From assembly GCA_002633025.1 (NCBI GenBank), contig NMRB01000263.1, forward strand, positions 118,836-182,835: 64,000 nt of DNA, written 5' to 3'. Shown one piece after another: positions 10,568 to 20,621 of this stretch. The first letter of the stretch is position 1, and every line of letters starts with the position of its first letter. A model generated the notes under the pieces. The model made no database searches and was not told where the DNA came from. It worked only from the letters and a program-made list of their open reading frames with translations. The translations under genes and the position numbers were made by a program. Origin of the DNA: Notospermus geniculatus. Lineage: Eukaryota > Nemertea > Pilidiophora > Heteronemertea > Lineidae.

Positions 10568-11206
10568 GTTTGCCCCGGGGAATTGTAAAATAAGAAACGA
10601 AACGAAACCAGCAACAAAGAAACGAAACCAGAAACAAAGAAACGAAACCAGAAACAAAGAAACAAAACCAGAAACAAAGAAACGAAACCAAAACAAAGAA
10701 ACGAAACCAGAAACAAAGAAACGAAACCAGAAACAAAGAAACAAAACCAGAAACAAAGAAACGAAACCAGAAACAAAGAAACGAAACCAAAAACAAAGAA
10801 ACGAAACCAGAAACAAAACAAAGAAACGAAACCAGAAACAAAGAAACGAAACCAAAAACAAAGAAATGAAACATAAAATAATGTGGAACAACTTGGTAAC
10901 ACGAATGGCAATGACTGACTTTTTTTGCCCAGGCTGGGGTTTATCTTCTGGCCGCTCCTGCTGGACTGTTATGTTACATTTTTGAGGAAACTTCTTGAAA
11001 CCTATTTCAACCTTGTGGATAGGAACTGAGTAATGCGCATTCCCAGTATCTTATGAGGTCCGTAGAGATTGCACACTTCAGCCAGGTCCCTATTTTATTT
11101 TCCATTTCTTGTTTCGTTTCTTCGTTTCTAGTGGTTTCGTTTCTTTGTTTCTGGTTTCGTTTCGTTTCTTCTTTTACAAATACATGTACCCGGTTTGCCC
11201 CGGGCA
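10568..11206. repeat. 20-bp purine-rich minisatellite in an inverted frame
   Basis: About 14 units of GAAACGAAACCAGAAACAAA run from 10592 to 10871. An inverted, shorter stretch of the same sequence lies at 11105-11172. Both are flanked outward by TTTGCCCCGGG (10569 and 11193), so the whole has inverted-repeat ends. Because 20 is not a multiple of 3 and the unit lacks stops on the minus strand, all three minus frames are open (10507-10911). They encode F/V/S/L-rich repeats that are not genes. Confidence 0.85.
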
Positions 11207-11439
11207 CGTATGTTTTCAACACGCAGGTGGTGCTGTGTACGGTGCAGCTAGTCCCTGAATAAAGCAGGGAGAACATGTACAGCAGACAGCATTGGTGGGA
11301 CGGCTCATGTGGCGTTGCACCTCGCGTTCAATAAGTGACCTTATTCATTCACTTCTGTAGGCCTGCAACAGGGGTTGTTTCTGATAAATCACAAATCACA
11401 CAGGTGGAGTTCGCCCGTGTCTTTGCTTGTGAGGACCAG

Positions 11440-11839
11440 GGTTGTCAGACAAATGCAGACCAGCAGACTGCAAACTGCAGACTGCAGACCTATGGGTGGT
11501 TATATCCGCAAAAGGTAGACGATGACAAAACAGAGACGGAGCGGGAGGTTTCAAAATCAGAGACGTGCTTTTAGAAAACAGATATGTTCTTTAATAAAAT
11601 AAAAATGTTTAGCTATGATTTGGAGTCGTTCACAATGGAGACGTTGGGTGCTACCAAAAATAGATAAGCGAGCGAGTGCTACGAAAGAGTCGTTAACAAA
11701 ATTTGGAGACTTTTGTTAACGACTCTTTCGTAGCACCCAACGTCTCCTTTGTGAACGAGTCCATCGTTTAATTTTTGCGGATATAACCACCCATAGGTCT
11801 GCAGTCTGCAGTCTGCTGGTCTGCATTTGTCTGACAACC
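11440..11839. mobile_element. Long-TIR foldback with 9-bp target duplication (400 bp)
   Basis: The element begins GGTTGTCAGACAAATGCAG and ends with the inverted sequence. It is flanked by the perfect direct repeat GAGGACCAG at 11431-11439 and 11840-11848. A second nested inverted pair (GTGCTACGAAAGAGTCGTTA and complement) lies in the centre, around 11677-11735. Long TIRs with a 9-bp duplication fit a Mutator-type non-autonomous element. The frame at 11335-11574 enters it and is not a gene. Confidence 0.9.
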
Positions 11840-12045
11840 GAGGACCAGAACCCATTTATGTAATTGAGTCGTCGATTTCAAACATCTCACATTATTTGTC
11901 GGTATGCGCAAGAGATTCATCAAAGGCCGTGGTAAAGACGATGGTGTCTAATTCTTACGTAGTAATCAACGATCCTGAGCAAATTTGTCTACTATGAACC
12001 GACCCACTCGCTGGATTTGATTGATATCACTTACAAATCCCTACA

Positions 12046-12245
12046 GATCACGCCAACAGTTTGGCCAACAACCGTCCAGCAATGGCTAGGTGCAACCGCT
12101 TCAATATTCCAAGCTCTAGATGTGTTTATCAAAGTGACAGGGCAAAGCTCTGCTAACAAAGTGCCAATACACCGTGTTATTGCCACCACGGTTCGCCAGC
12201 CATTCATAACCAGGAGGTATGGGCCGGTTGGATTGGTTGAGCAGG
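12046..12245 (+). CDS. Candidate internal exon, function unknown
   Basis: An open frame of about 66 codons is preceded by AAATCCCTACAG and followed by GAGCAG/GTACTG, a usable acceptor-donor pair. It reads ITPTVWPTTVQQWLG, then SIFQALDVFIKVTGQ, then VPIHRVIATTVRQPF and RRYGPVGLVEQ. The frame is open from 12017 to 12268. I do not recognise a family, and no neighbouring exon could be linked. It may be a chance frame. Confidence 0.25.
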
Positions 12246-12268
12246 TACTGAATGAAACTTGGTGTTGA

Positions 12269-13732
12269 TGCAGGCAGGATTGCCGTGACAGGCACGCCGG
12301 AAAAAACCTCTCACCAAAACGAATTATGATTGATAACCAACACGATCATTTTTACAATGCATGTCTCGGTTAGTTTGTTAGGACGTGGCGCAGGTGTGCC
12401 ACACACACCTTTTTACATGGCTATGTAGCTCGCTCCATCTAAAGGGGCCTACAGGTCGACATTGCGTCTTGAAGCAACTCGACGGATCCGTCGAAGATCG
12501 ACATTTCAGCGATTGAGAGGAACTCGGAGCAACTGGCAGTTACCTCGAACAGCACGCTCATGTCGACAGCGCGTCTTCCATGCCCTGGGTCCATTCCACT
12601 GCCGCCATTTTCTTACTTCGGTATACGTCACGTGATTTTCAATGAAATATCCCCGTTCAAGCAACTGATCAGTCGCAAGCAGGCGCAGGTCGACGGATCT
12701 GAGTGGAACTCTTGGCTGGAGACAACTAGTCGCCGAAAAGTAGAACATGGGCAACTCGAAGCAACTCGCGGCAACTAGCGGATCCAACAGTCACTCGGAG
12801 TCTTGCATCCTTCAGAAAGGACTGGCCTACATGTTCATGTACATGTAAGTCCTCGTTGGAAGCCAACTGAAGAGTCCGGCATATCTTCTTTGCCACATGA
12901 TTTCTGTGTGGACGCTTCATTGAAATGGCGTTGAACCCATCAGTTTGCGGGAACAGCAACGCAAAACGCACCGGAATCCGGCTTTCTTGGCGTGAACGCG
13001 CCTTACTTCAGCAGGGCCGCANCCGCCAGGATGGCCATTTGACTTGCTAGAGTCATTGTCGTTTATCAGCGGGACATATTCCGATATGTCCCGAAGATAA
13101 CCGACAAATGTCGAGCAGAGAAGAATGTGCCCGATAAACGCGAACCGTCCATAGAGTCTGTGGTATCAATGGACCATGACAGCTGCCAGTTACCGGGACA
13201 TCGCTAGATTTTTCGGAGATGGCAATGGGTTCTTAACTCTTTCGGCATCTTGGGTTGGGGGATAGGAATAAATGCTTTACTATGTATTTTTGGTAACTTG
13301 AAAAAGGTGATGAAAGGAATCGGGCACTAGGCTGCCTGGTATTGAGGTCTTCATCGGCGAAAGCCAACACTTAAGAAATCTTCCACGGAAAAGCCTAACT
13401 ACAGAAGCAACTACGTCGCGTAGTGAACCGCCAGTCACTACATGGATTGATGGTATACCGTATTGCTGTATATTCACCATGTTCATGGTGTCCCAAAAGC
13501 TTTTTTACAGACATTCCCGGCAGAAGCCTCCAAAGTGGGCCGAAACCACTATGGTCAATTGAACTAGATTAGATTAATGTGATTGAAAGTTGGACAGTTT
13601 GACCATCCTGCGGGAAGACCAATGCCCACCGCGGAATTCAAGCAGCAAGGGGAAGCGGCTTTCTGTTGTCCCAGGCTGCAGGCGGTGTCGCGTCGTTGTC
13701 CTCTTGGTGAAGAACGACAATCCCCGTCATTG
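12269..13732. other. Gene-free stretch with repeat fragments
   Basis: 12440-12800 is rich in GCAACTCG and GTCGACGGATC words in both orientations, resembling a degenerate foldback. A small palindrome, GGGACATATTCCGATATGTCCC in two halves, sits at about 13071-13093. One unknown base lies at 13022. No gene is recognised; frames at 12506-12787 and 12726-12971 fall within the repeat. Confidence 0.5.
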
Positions 13733-13881
13733 GGGAGGTTTCGAAATCAAACGATAAACCAAACTTTTACGACAACGTTATTTTTCATACTACACATTAA
13801 CCAGATTTTGCATTGCATTTTCGGTACAAAAATAAAGTTGTCGTTAACGTTTACGTTTATCGTTTGATTTCGAAACCTCCC
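13733..13881. mobile_element. TA-flanked GGGAGGTTT MITE, second 149-bp copy
   Basis: Same interior as 6961-7109 (AAATCAAACGATAAAC...GTTTATCGTTTGATTT). The right flank keeps TA; the left flank is degenerate (ATTG). The open frame 13583-13867 runs through it and is rejected as a gene. Confidence 0.85.
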
Positions 13882-14249
13882 TATTGCCAAGTGCGTACGT
13901 AAGCCACATCCACCCTTTAATACAGGTACAAATGCATAAGAAGCACGACGAGAATACCGGTATGTAAAGCATTTGGGACACCCTGCACAACGTCTGGGGA
14001 CGTCTAGTCTCCCCGTCCTGTCGGATGGACCTAAAACCTACATTCTGGTCGTCAACACGAGATAGGCCTCAGCTTACGTACGAGAAGAACTTATTTAAGT
14101 TCAAAGTATTTTGTTTCGTTCATTTCATTTACATTGGCATGAATATTACCAAATATTTCGTAATTTCATTTTGATTCCGTTAAACAACCTTCCATTTGGT
14201 GAATACAATTTCGTATTTTGTCGCTTGCAGCTCATTGTTTATCAAGTAA
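13882..14249. other. Gene-free stretch
   Basis: No coding or repeat structure recognised. Confidence 0.5.
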
Positions 14250-14401
14250 AGCCGCCCATACACGTTCAAAATTATTGCACAATATGAGGACCACAATGGG
14301 TAATATTATTGCCAATCTTTCTTCCACCGATCATGCCAGAAGCACATGCCCCTATTTTTGGCCCCATATTGTGCAATAATATTGATCGTGTATGGGCCGC
14401 T
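14250..14401. mobile_element. TAA-flanked MITE (152 bp)
   Basis: Termini are AGCCGCCCATACACG and the inverted CGTGTATGGGCCGCT. TAA lies at 14247-14249 and 14402-14404. A 3-bp TAA duplication is typical of PIF/Harbinger elements. Interior subrepeats ATTGCACAATAT are inverted. Confidence 0.8.
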
Positions 14402-15669
14402 TAAGCATTAGTTCTTGGGAGATTCTTGACAATTTCTTCAATTTTGTTCATAGCTGAAGACATATCTGGAGAAGGTCAACTCGTGACCTTGACCTACTTG
14501 CTGAAATCCACCGACGACCTTGAAAATAATTCAATGTATTGAAACCTCTGATTGTTGTAATATACAATATATATTTATTTATCAAAAGGTGCTATACCTT
14601 CATCTCTGAATGTAAAATCATAGTATTTATTATATGATTTAATTTGATGTAAAAACATACTGTATTTGTTATGGTTTATGGTGGTGGACCAATACGAGAA
14701 CGCCGCCACGTGTAAGTATATTGATGTCGTCTAGTCCACCGACGAGGAGACTCGTTACGGGGCATTGTAAATGGTTATAATCAATCATTCAAGGATACGA
14801 GGCCAGTTTCACTTATTAAATGACAAATATTTACATGTTGATTTCTTATGTTACAGTAAATAACGAGAACAAAACAAAAGCGAAGGAATAACACTCATCC
14901 CAGTCATTTTTGAAATTCCCAATTTTTTTCGATGATACTCAACGATTCATTGTTTCCCGGACACCTACTTCAACGGATGTTATCTCCCTCTACACCTGTC
15001 TCTCCATCAGATTCACAGATACATCCTTAGTGTTGAACTACCTCAATTGTCTTATATTAAAGTGTCCTGATCTTCCGTTGGCCCTCCAGTGATTAGCATT
15101 ATATGTGCCTCATGAGGCACATTGTGCCTCATGTGCAGTCAAAGCTGCAGCCATTGAAGTGAGACTTGGCAGAGATATCATTTGAGATGGTGATTGAATG
15201 AGGAAAAAATTATCCAATTTCCTCACGGAGTATGTCACGTTTGACCAAAAGAACGTGAGCGTGGCCTATTAACCAGTCGACGTTACTTGATTATCGAACT
15301 GTCCCCAGTATTGGAGTAGTACGGGCTTTCTGTTTCCGAGATTAGACACCAACTCTCATTGGGTTGTACTGTCATTAGTTTGCCTTCCAAAGCCTTACTT
15401 GGTCCGTTCTTTGTTTATTTCATGATTCTGCCCAGAAGTTTTTTCTACTGAAATCGTTTTGTAAATATCTCTAGCCCAAGCGATCAGTTCTGGTCTTATT
15501 TGTGATGTTAATGCTGCAATAATATACGCTGTAATAATGCTGTAATGATATATATTTATTTAAATGACGAATAAAGGTAAAATGTACATAAAAAGGACGG
15601 AGATTTTGAATCTTTTTACAAGCCGAACGCTCGTCACGCCATCTATCAGGCATTCTGTCTCCAAAAATA
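14402..15669. other. Gene-free stretch
   Basis: AT-rich. Short frames at 14910-15092 and 15471-15704 are unremarkable. A small direct repeat GTGCCTCATG... lies near 15105-15135. Confidence 0.5.
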
Positions 15670-16032
15670 TTGCAACATCCGAAAATTTCAGATAACATTT
15701 TCAAAGGTGTCGCTCATGTCTGTCGCGTGAAACTTCTACATTCGCTTGGTTCGGGGAAATATTCAAATATCGTATTGACCACTGGGAAATATCAAAATAT
15801 CACGAGGGTCGACATTACAATGAGGCCAATAGTAGGCCCCTATTTTCAAAATGATAGACAAATTGACCCTAAAGAAGGTCATTTAATACGGATAACTGCC
15901 CTGTTTTTGGGCGGACGGGAGTTCCACCGAGATGGCAAAGGGATTTCGCCCAAACCGGAAGTGTTGATGAACATGGTCAACGTTCTGCCAAATGATCAGA
16001 CCGACGTAGCCTACTCAACACTCGTGTTTTGA
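15670..16032 (+). CDS. Unrecognised 120-codon open frame
   Basis: Open from 15670 to TGA at 16030-16032, with segments such as MRPIVGPYFQNDRQIDPKEG and PEVLMNMVNVLPNDQTDVAY. There is no signal peptide, membrane segment or known motif. It lies outside the detected MITEs and just upstream of the element at 16170. It could be a terminal exon of a plus-strand gene or a chance frame. Nothing beyond its length supports it. Confidence 0.2.
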   Translation: MQHPKISDNIFKGVAHVCRVKLLHSLGSGKYSNIVLTTGKYQNITRVDITMRPIVGPYFQNDRQIDPKEGHLIRITALFLGGREFHRDGKGISPKPEVLMNMVNVLPNDQTDVAYSTLVF

Positions 16033-16169
16033 AACGGATCACCAACTCCTTTCTCGGAGTGAACGCGGATGTTCAGGCTGAATGACTCGTCACACTAACT
16101 AACTGAATAAAGCTCTAAGAATACGTTACTAAACAGGATAATCGTTTTAAGCCCTTCCTTCACATAATG

Positions 16170-16316
16170 GCCTGTACACACGATCCACTTTTTCATCCAA
16201 TTTTCTGAATATGCTCTGAATAAAGGCCTACATGCGGGCTTATACACTGAAGCCCCAATAGGCCCGGAATCTGAATTTCCAAAATTGGATGAAAAATTGG
16301 ATCGTGTGTATTAGGC
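16170..16316. mobile_element. MITE with GGCCTGTACACACGATCC-type ends
   Basis: The left end GCCTGTACACACGATCCA pairs with the right end TGGATCGTGTGTATTAGGC. Inside, CATCCAATTTTCTGAAT also pairs. Target duplication not resolved. Confidence 0.7.
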
Positions 16317-16521
16317 CTAACCCACATACATGTACAAGCCTACACTTGGAGGAAAGGCGAACAACAGCAGGAGTGCACTCCGTGAAAGAAGGCCTGAAGA
16401 CTGAATTCATGTCCGAAGTCTAAATAACAAAACTGATATCATGGGAGTTTACTGACGTCACATCCTTGTTCAGTGCACTAAAATATCAGCTTTCTGTTGG
16501 ACAAGATAACCTGATGTTTTT

Positions 16522-17886
16522 TTAGACAGTGTGAGTTTCCAGCTCATCGTCAGCGAGAGCTTTTCTCCGGAAGTCGAGATAGAGTTCCAAAGTGTTCCTA
16601 GATGTACCACCATAGCGAGGGAACTCCTTCTGTAGAAGTTCACTGAGTTCATCTTCAGTTTCCGACAAAATATTTCGGTTAGAATCATTTATAGGGCGAC
16701 CCTTTTTCCGTTTAGCTTTACCTTTCCGTTTGTCTTTACTTTTTTTCAGTTCTTTCTTTTCTTTTATCATGCGATGGACCCCCGTTGCAATGGCACTGAG
16801 TAATATACACGTGCCACCGACGATGCTTAGTACCGACACCTTGTTTTCGAATGCGAATAGTTGAAGAATATAACAAAGTACGATGTTAGTTGAGAGCACC
16901 AGTGTTACTGGGCCGGCACCCTCGAAATGTAGTCCAGCGAAAAGAAACGTCCTTCCGAGGAACACTGTAATCCCGACACCGGTCATGATCAGAATCGTCA
17001 CATGATTTGTTGGCATGCTAACATCAGGGTAGGTGACAAGACAAAGCGCTCCCGAGACTAGAACACCGATAAGATACGACTGGAAACTCATGGTGATGAA
17101 ATGTATCCGTTCCAGCTTCCTGTAGATGATGACGCAGATGGACCACAGCAAAGTTGCTGCGACAACAAGCCCGATACCAATGTAACGGTCATTACTATTG
17201 GAAGTTACCACACCTGTGGAATTTGAATCTGTTACGTTCGACCAATCATAACCTCTGTTTGTTCCATCGGTATACTTCTCACTTGGCAAAGATACGTACG
17301 AAATATTAGTTAGAAATGATTTCAGATCGGCCATACGAATCACGGAGATGTTGAAGCAAAGGGTGGCGTCCTTCAGCGACGCAAAGATCACGGACGGCTG
17401 AAGCAAGATAACGACGCCGACTGTTGTTATAAGTATGGTGATGATTCCAAAAAAGCCACAAGGCTCCTTTAAAAATATCCAAGCCAAGACAGCAACGAAC
17501 GCTAGGTGTCCGTAGAAAACGGCAGTGGCGTCACTGAATGAAATATAGCGGATGGAGTAGCTGTAGCATGCGTAGTGTACCGTGTTCAAAAGGGCTGTCA
17601 GGCAAAGAAGACCCTGGTCAGGCCTGTGCTTCACGAAAAATGGCTTCCTCATCGCCACGATGAGGGGCAGGCAAAGTATCAACGAAATGCAGTTGTTGAC
17701 TAGGATTACTTCCTTCGATGGTAACACCGTCAGTGTGAGGATCTGTAGTCCGAAACTGTGGATACTCAGGAAGGCTGCCGATGCCAGCGCCAGGACCAGT
17801 CCCAACGATTTCTTGCATGTTTCCTGCACTTTGGTACGCCATAACGGAAGTTGGATGGTAAAACAGGGAAGTCCAGTAGAGATCAT
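16522..17886 (-). CDS. SLC35G: EamA/SLC35G-like drug/metabolite-superfamily transporter
   Basis: The single-exon frame encodes 454 residues. About ten hydrophobic segments form two EamA-type halves (about residues 28-165 and 240-375). The first half contains SDATAVFYGHLAFVAVLAWI followed by FLKEP, the region best conserved with vertebrate SLC35G1. A hydrophilic loop (about 170-238) with several N-x-S/T sites separates the halves. After the last membrane segment comes a very basic tail (EKKELKKSKDKRKGKAKRKK) and an acidic end, ELETHTV. By family it is a multi-pass membrane protein; the substrate cannot be told from sequence. The ATG at 17886 follows a good acceptor-like tract ending ATACCAG, so a 5' untranslated or short coding exon upstream is likely. 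It lies on the same strand as the relaxin-like gene, 2 kb away. SLC35G versus a related EamA subfamily is not settled. Confidence 0.85.
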   Translation of the reverse strand: MISTGLPCFTIQLPLWRTKVQETCKKSLGLVLALASAAFLSIHSFGLQILTLTVLPSKEVILVNNCISLILCLPLIVAMRKPFFVKHRPDQGLLCLTALLNTVHYACYSYSIRYISFSDATAVFYGHLAFVAVLAWIFLKEPCGFFGIITILITTVGVVILLQPSVIFASLKDATLCFNISVIRMADLKSFLTNISYVSLPSEKYTDGTNRGYDWSNVTDSNSTGVVTSNSNDRYIGIGLVVAATLLWSICVIIYRKLERIHFITMSFQSYLIGVLVSGALCLVTYPDVSMPTNHVTILIMTGVGITVFLGRTFLFAGLHFEGAGPVTLVLSTNIVLCYILQLFAFENKVSVLSIVGGTCILLSAIATGVHRMIKEKKELKKSKDKRKGKAKRKKGRPINDSNRNILSETEDELSELLQKEFPRYGGTSRNTLELYLDFRRKALADDELETHTV

Positions 17887-18289
17887 GATCTGGTATGCAA
17901 ATGAAAAGATTGAAAGTGTTTTAATGATACGCTTTCGGAATAGACCCCTTGCGCTTATCAGCCCAGGGTGTCAACATTAACCTCGCCCTAGGGGGCCTAA
18001 TGCATTTGTACAGTTGGCTCCTGTGCTTACCGTCGGCACAATGCACTAGGCCCAGTTACACCTTCTGGCTGTAATGGCCGACTTGCGCAAGTGGTCTATG
18101 TCACTGACTTCTTATCAGGAGATAGGCCTCGGGAGGAAAAGATACGCTGCAAGCCCGAAAACGAAATCTGAGGTAGGCCTAGTCTGAAGCGTGATTCATT
18201 GGCGTTCGGATCCGGTCCGTTTTCAGTCCGTTTGCCCCTAGTTTTCCGGATACGACAACGTAAAACTCAATTTGATCGATTTTACGGGT
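17887..18289. promoter_or_regulatory. Upstream region of the transporter gene
   Basis: Immediately above the coding exon (minus strand) is a pyrimidine-rich tract ending in AG at 17890-17891, suggesting an intron in the 5' region. I see no clear TATA box. The rest shows no gene. Confidence 0.35.
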
Positions 18290-18403
18290 CAGGGGCCTGT
18301 TTCATAAAGTGACTTTAAGCTCTGGTACCATTAACTTATCAATGATTTTCCATTTGGTTAAAGGTGCCACTACCTTAAAGTCACTTTATGAAACAGGCCC
18401 CTG
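18290..18403. mobile_element. Small foldback MITE (114 bp)
   Basis: CAGGGGCCTGTTTCATAAAG at the left end is mirrored at the right by CTTTATGAAACAGGCCCCTG. The arms continue with GTGACTTTAAG and complement. It shares the 'TTCATAAA' terminus style with the inner ends of the palindrome at 1-1311. Confidence 0.85.
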
Positions 18404-19011
18404 AATCGGACAAAATCCGTGTGTTAATGAACCCCGCTTGAGAAGTAGGATGAGAACATGAGGCCTACAACTTGAGTGTTTCTATAGTGTTCCTAAGACG
18501 GAATGAGGAAAGGAGTCTTTGATGATGTATTGGGCAAAGGAAGAACTAGGCTACTTTTCCTTGTCGCCCAGCGATGATCATCTCAAATCATCACAATGGA
18601 CAGATTCGTCGTTACCCGTCGATATCAAACACGCGGAGGACCTACCGTGCATTCTCCAAACCGTCAACAACAAAACACCCTTGTCAAATAACCCACACCT
18701 CAGAGGAACTGATTATGACTGACCAAAGCAATGGTTGACCTTGAGTTCAATTCGTCCGTGGGCAGTGTAATATTCAGGCGAATGCCCTCTAATCTGTTCT
18801 TCAGAAGCCAATCGAACCGTGCATGGGCTAAAAAGTCCCTCACCAAACCATAAGAACCAAGTCAAAGGGCAGTAAACCAACCGCAACTGTTCAGTGGGGT
18901 TGTAAACTTCGTGACGTTCAAAGGCATAACCTTCACATGTCCTTTGGTATCGGCCATTCCTTTGAACTACATGTACATGTAGATGTGACGGCAGACCAAT
19001 AGGGAGGTTTC
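18404..19011. other. Gene-free stretch
   Basis: Holds an unrecognised 67-codon frame at 18519-18722 (plus), starting ATGATGTATTGGGC. No motif is visible and I do not call it a gene. Confidence 0.45.
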
Positions 19012-19119
19012 GCAAGCGCCCGGTTAGGCCCTACGACGACGTTTATCTATTTTGTGGGTATACCCAAAGAATAGATAAACGTCGTCGTATGGCCTTACCG
19101 CGCGCTTGCGAAACCTCCC
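19012..19119. mobile_element. TA-flanked GGGAGGTTT MITE with different interior (108 bp)
   Basis: Ends GGGAGGTTTCGC...GCGAAACCTCCC with TA on both sides. The arms (ATAGATAAACGTCGTCGTA and complement) are almost fully self-complementary. The interior is unrelated to the 149-bp and 380-bp members. Confidence 0.85.
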
Positions 19120-19363
19120 TAATCATTCTATCTCTGTCCCCTTCAAGGAATCGGTGGGGGCAGTCAGCAGAACGAGTCTCCTTATTTGACAAGGTATGCG
19201 GTCAGCGCCGTCTGGTTGAGTCTTCTATTGCATTGAGGTTAGAACCCTGATGAAACCGTAAACATACCATATCGTCTTTTGGAGAACATTTCTAGACATC
19301 CTTAATATTCCTGTCAACAACACACAGAGTGGGAACACAGGAGAGAAAGTGGTAACATTACTC

Positions 19364-19369
19364 TTTATT
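19364..19369 (-). terminator. Possible poly(A) signal of the relaxin-like gene
   Basis: AATAAA on the minus strand, about 530 bases past the stop codon at 19897. It is the first such hexamer I noticed downstream; use is unproven. Confidence 0.4.
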
Positions 19370-19896
19370 CAACATTTTGTTGAGAATACAGACTTTGGAG
19401 TCGTTTAATTCTTCTGAACTGAAAATACCCCACGGTGAATTTGGCGTTGATCTTCCATAAATACTTGAAAACCCAGGAAACATTTCATTACAGGCCAACT
19501 CGTCCTTCCTGTATTTTGCTCAGTGCTGCCTAAATCGTGAAACACAGATCCCCCCCCCCAACAAAAATCTTCAACCGAGACGAACGACCAAAGTTGAGTC
19601 GGGATTGCTTTGTTTTGTGACGACGTCAGAGCAGCGGTAACCGGATTAGATTAGGTAAGTACGCCAACTTGCCGATAGCAGAAAGACAAAAGTTCAACCT
19701 TTGGCCAGAAACGTGACAAGCAGACCCAGCCCCACAAAGATCTTCAATGTTCATTGTGGATGTGCACAGGTCGGGAGATACGCTGGCAGATTCAGTGTTC
19801 ATTGTTGATGTAACCTACACAGTTCGGGAGATACGTGAGTTTTTTCGTACGAAGTAGCGGATGGAATGCGTCGTTTCTCGCGGGGACGAGATTTCC

Positions 19897-20618
19897 TCAG
19901 CATGCACCGGCGAGATCTCGAAGTGAGCAACCAGCTTTGCAGCAGACGTCAGCGAGGACGTTGAGCGGCACGACGCCTCGTTTTGACCGTTCGTGCTCGT
20001 TGAAGGCGGAGTGCATTGCATCGGCGATCACCGCTGACCGACGGTATCGGAGGCTTCCTGAAGAAAAGAGTGAGGGTGAATGTTCGGTATGACATTGCTC
20101 TGGGCTGAACGACACACAAACAACAGCACAAGGATTCGGTATTTAAAGCTGATTTCTGTGCAAACCGAACACTCCTGCCATAGGCCTACCCTAAATCTGG
20201 ACCAACGGAGGCGAAGTACAGGTTTATAATAGCAAATTTCAAGTGTATTATGTAGTTCGAGCTCGATTCAAGTTGGAAGTGCTTGACGTGATATGCCGTC
20301 AACATGGTCCAAGAAGTGTTGCAAATCACCCACACTGCGCTAGTGTTGCCATCTTTGAAGAGAATGGTGAAACACGGGGAAACACCGACAACTGAAGTCA
20401 AGTCCTAACTTTGGCCCCTCACCTTTCAACAGGCTAGACGCATCAAGATCTGGTTCTGCGTCAAAAGATGGAGCACCTCGTTTTGCGATTCCGCATGCGA
20501 TGAACATGGCCCTTGGTAGGTCTCGGCCACAGAATCGCGAACCATTTGCTCGTACGAGGGCGCTGAATGTAAGGAAGAGGACCAATACTGTGGCAAGTTG
20601 AATGGTATATTTGGCCAT
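19897..20618 (-). CDS. Relaxin-like peptide hormone precursor (two coding exons)
   Basis: Coding exons are 20618-20423 and 20057-19897, giving 118 residues. The intron has GT (AAAG/GTGAGG) and a pyrimidine-rich TTTTCTTCAG acceptor. It splits a Gly codon in phase 1 inside the C-peptide, as in insulin-superfamily genes. Residues 1 to about 24 are a signal peptide. The B chain has C30-x11-C42 (FCGRDLPRAMFIACG), ending at a KR site (46-47). The C-peptide follows to KR at 91-92. The A chain ends the protein with CCKAGCSLRDLAGAC, the exact CC-x3-C-x8-C pattern (C104, C105, C109, C118). In family terms this is a secreted two-chain hormone with three disulfides. R32 and R36 fit the relaxin B-chain R-x3-R-x2-I/V receptor motif, with Phe39 in the I/V place. 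The ATG sits 2 bases after an acceptor-like TTATCTTTCAG, so a 5' untranslated exon is likely. It is more relaxin-like than insulin-like; the exact orthology is open. Confidence 0.92.
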
Positions 20619-20621
20619 ATC
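20619..20621 (-). promoter_or_regulatory. Probable 3' splice site of a 5' UTR intron (relaxin-like gene)
   Basis: On the minus strand TTGTATTTATCTTTCAG/AT precedes the ATG directly. This implies that transcription starts in a separate upstream exon at higher coordinates, which I could not identify. Confidence 0.55.

Noticed and set aside
10507-10911. Three overlapping hydrophobic minus frames
   Set aside because: They are the same 20-base minisatellite read in three frames.
17582-17980. 132-codon plus frame
   Set aside because: Antisense shadow of the transporter exon.
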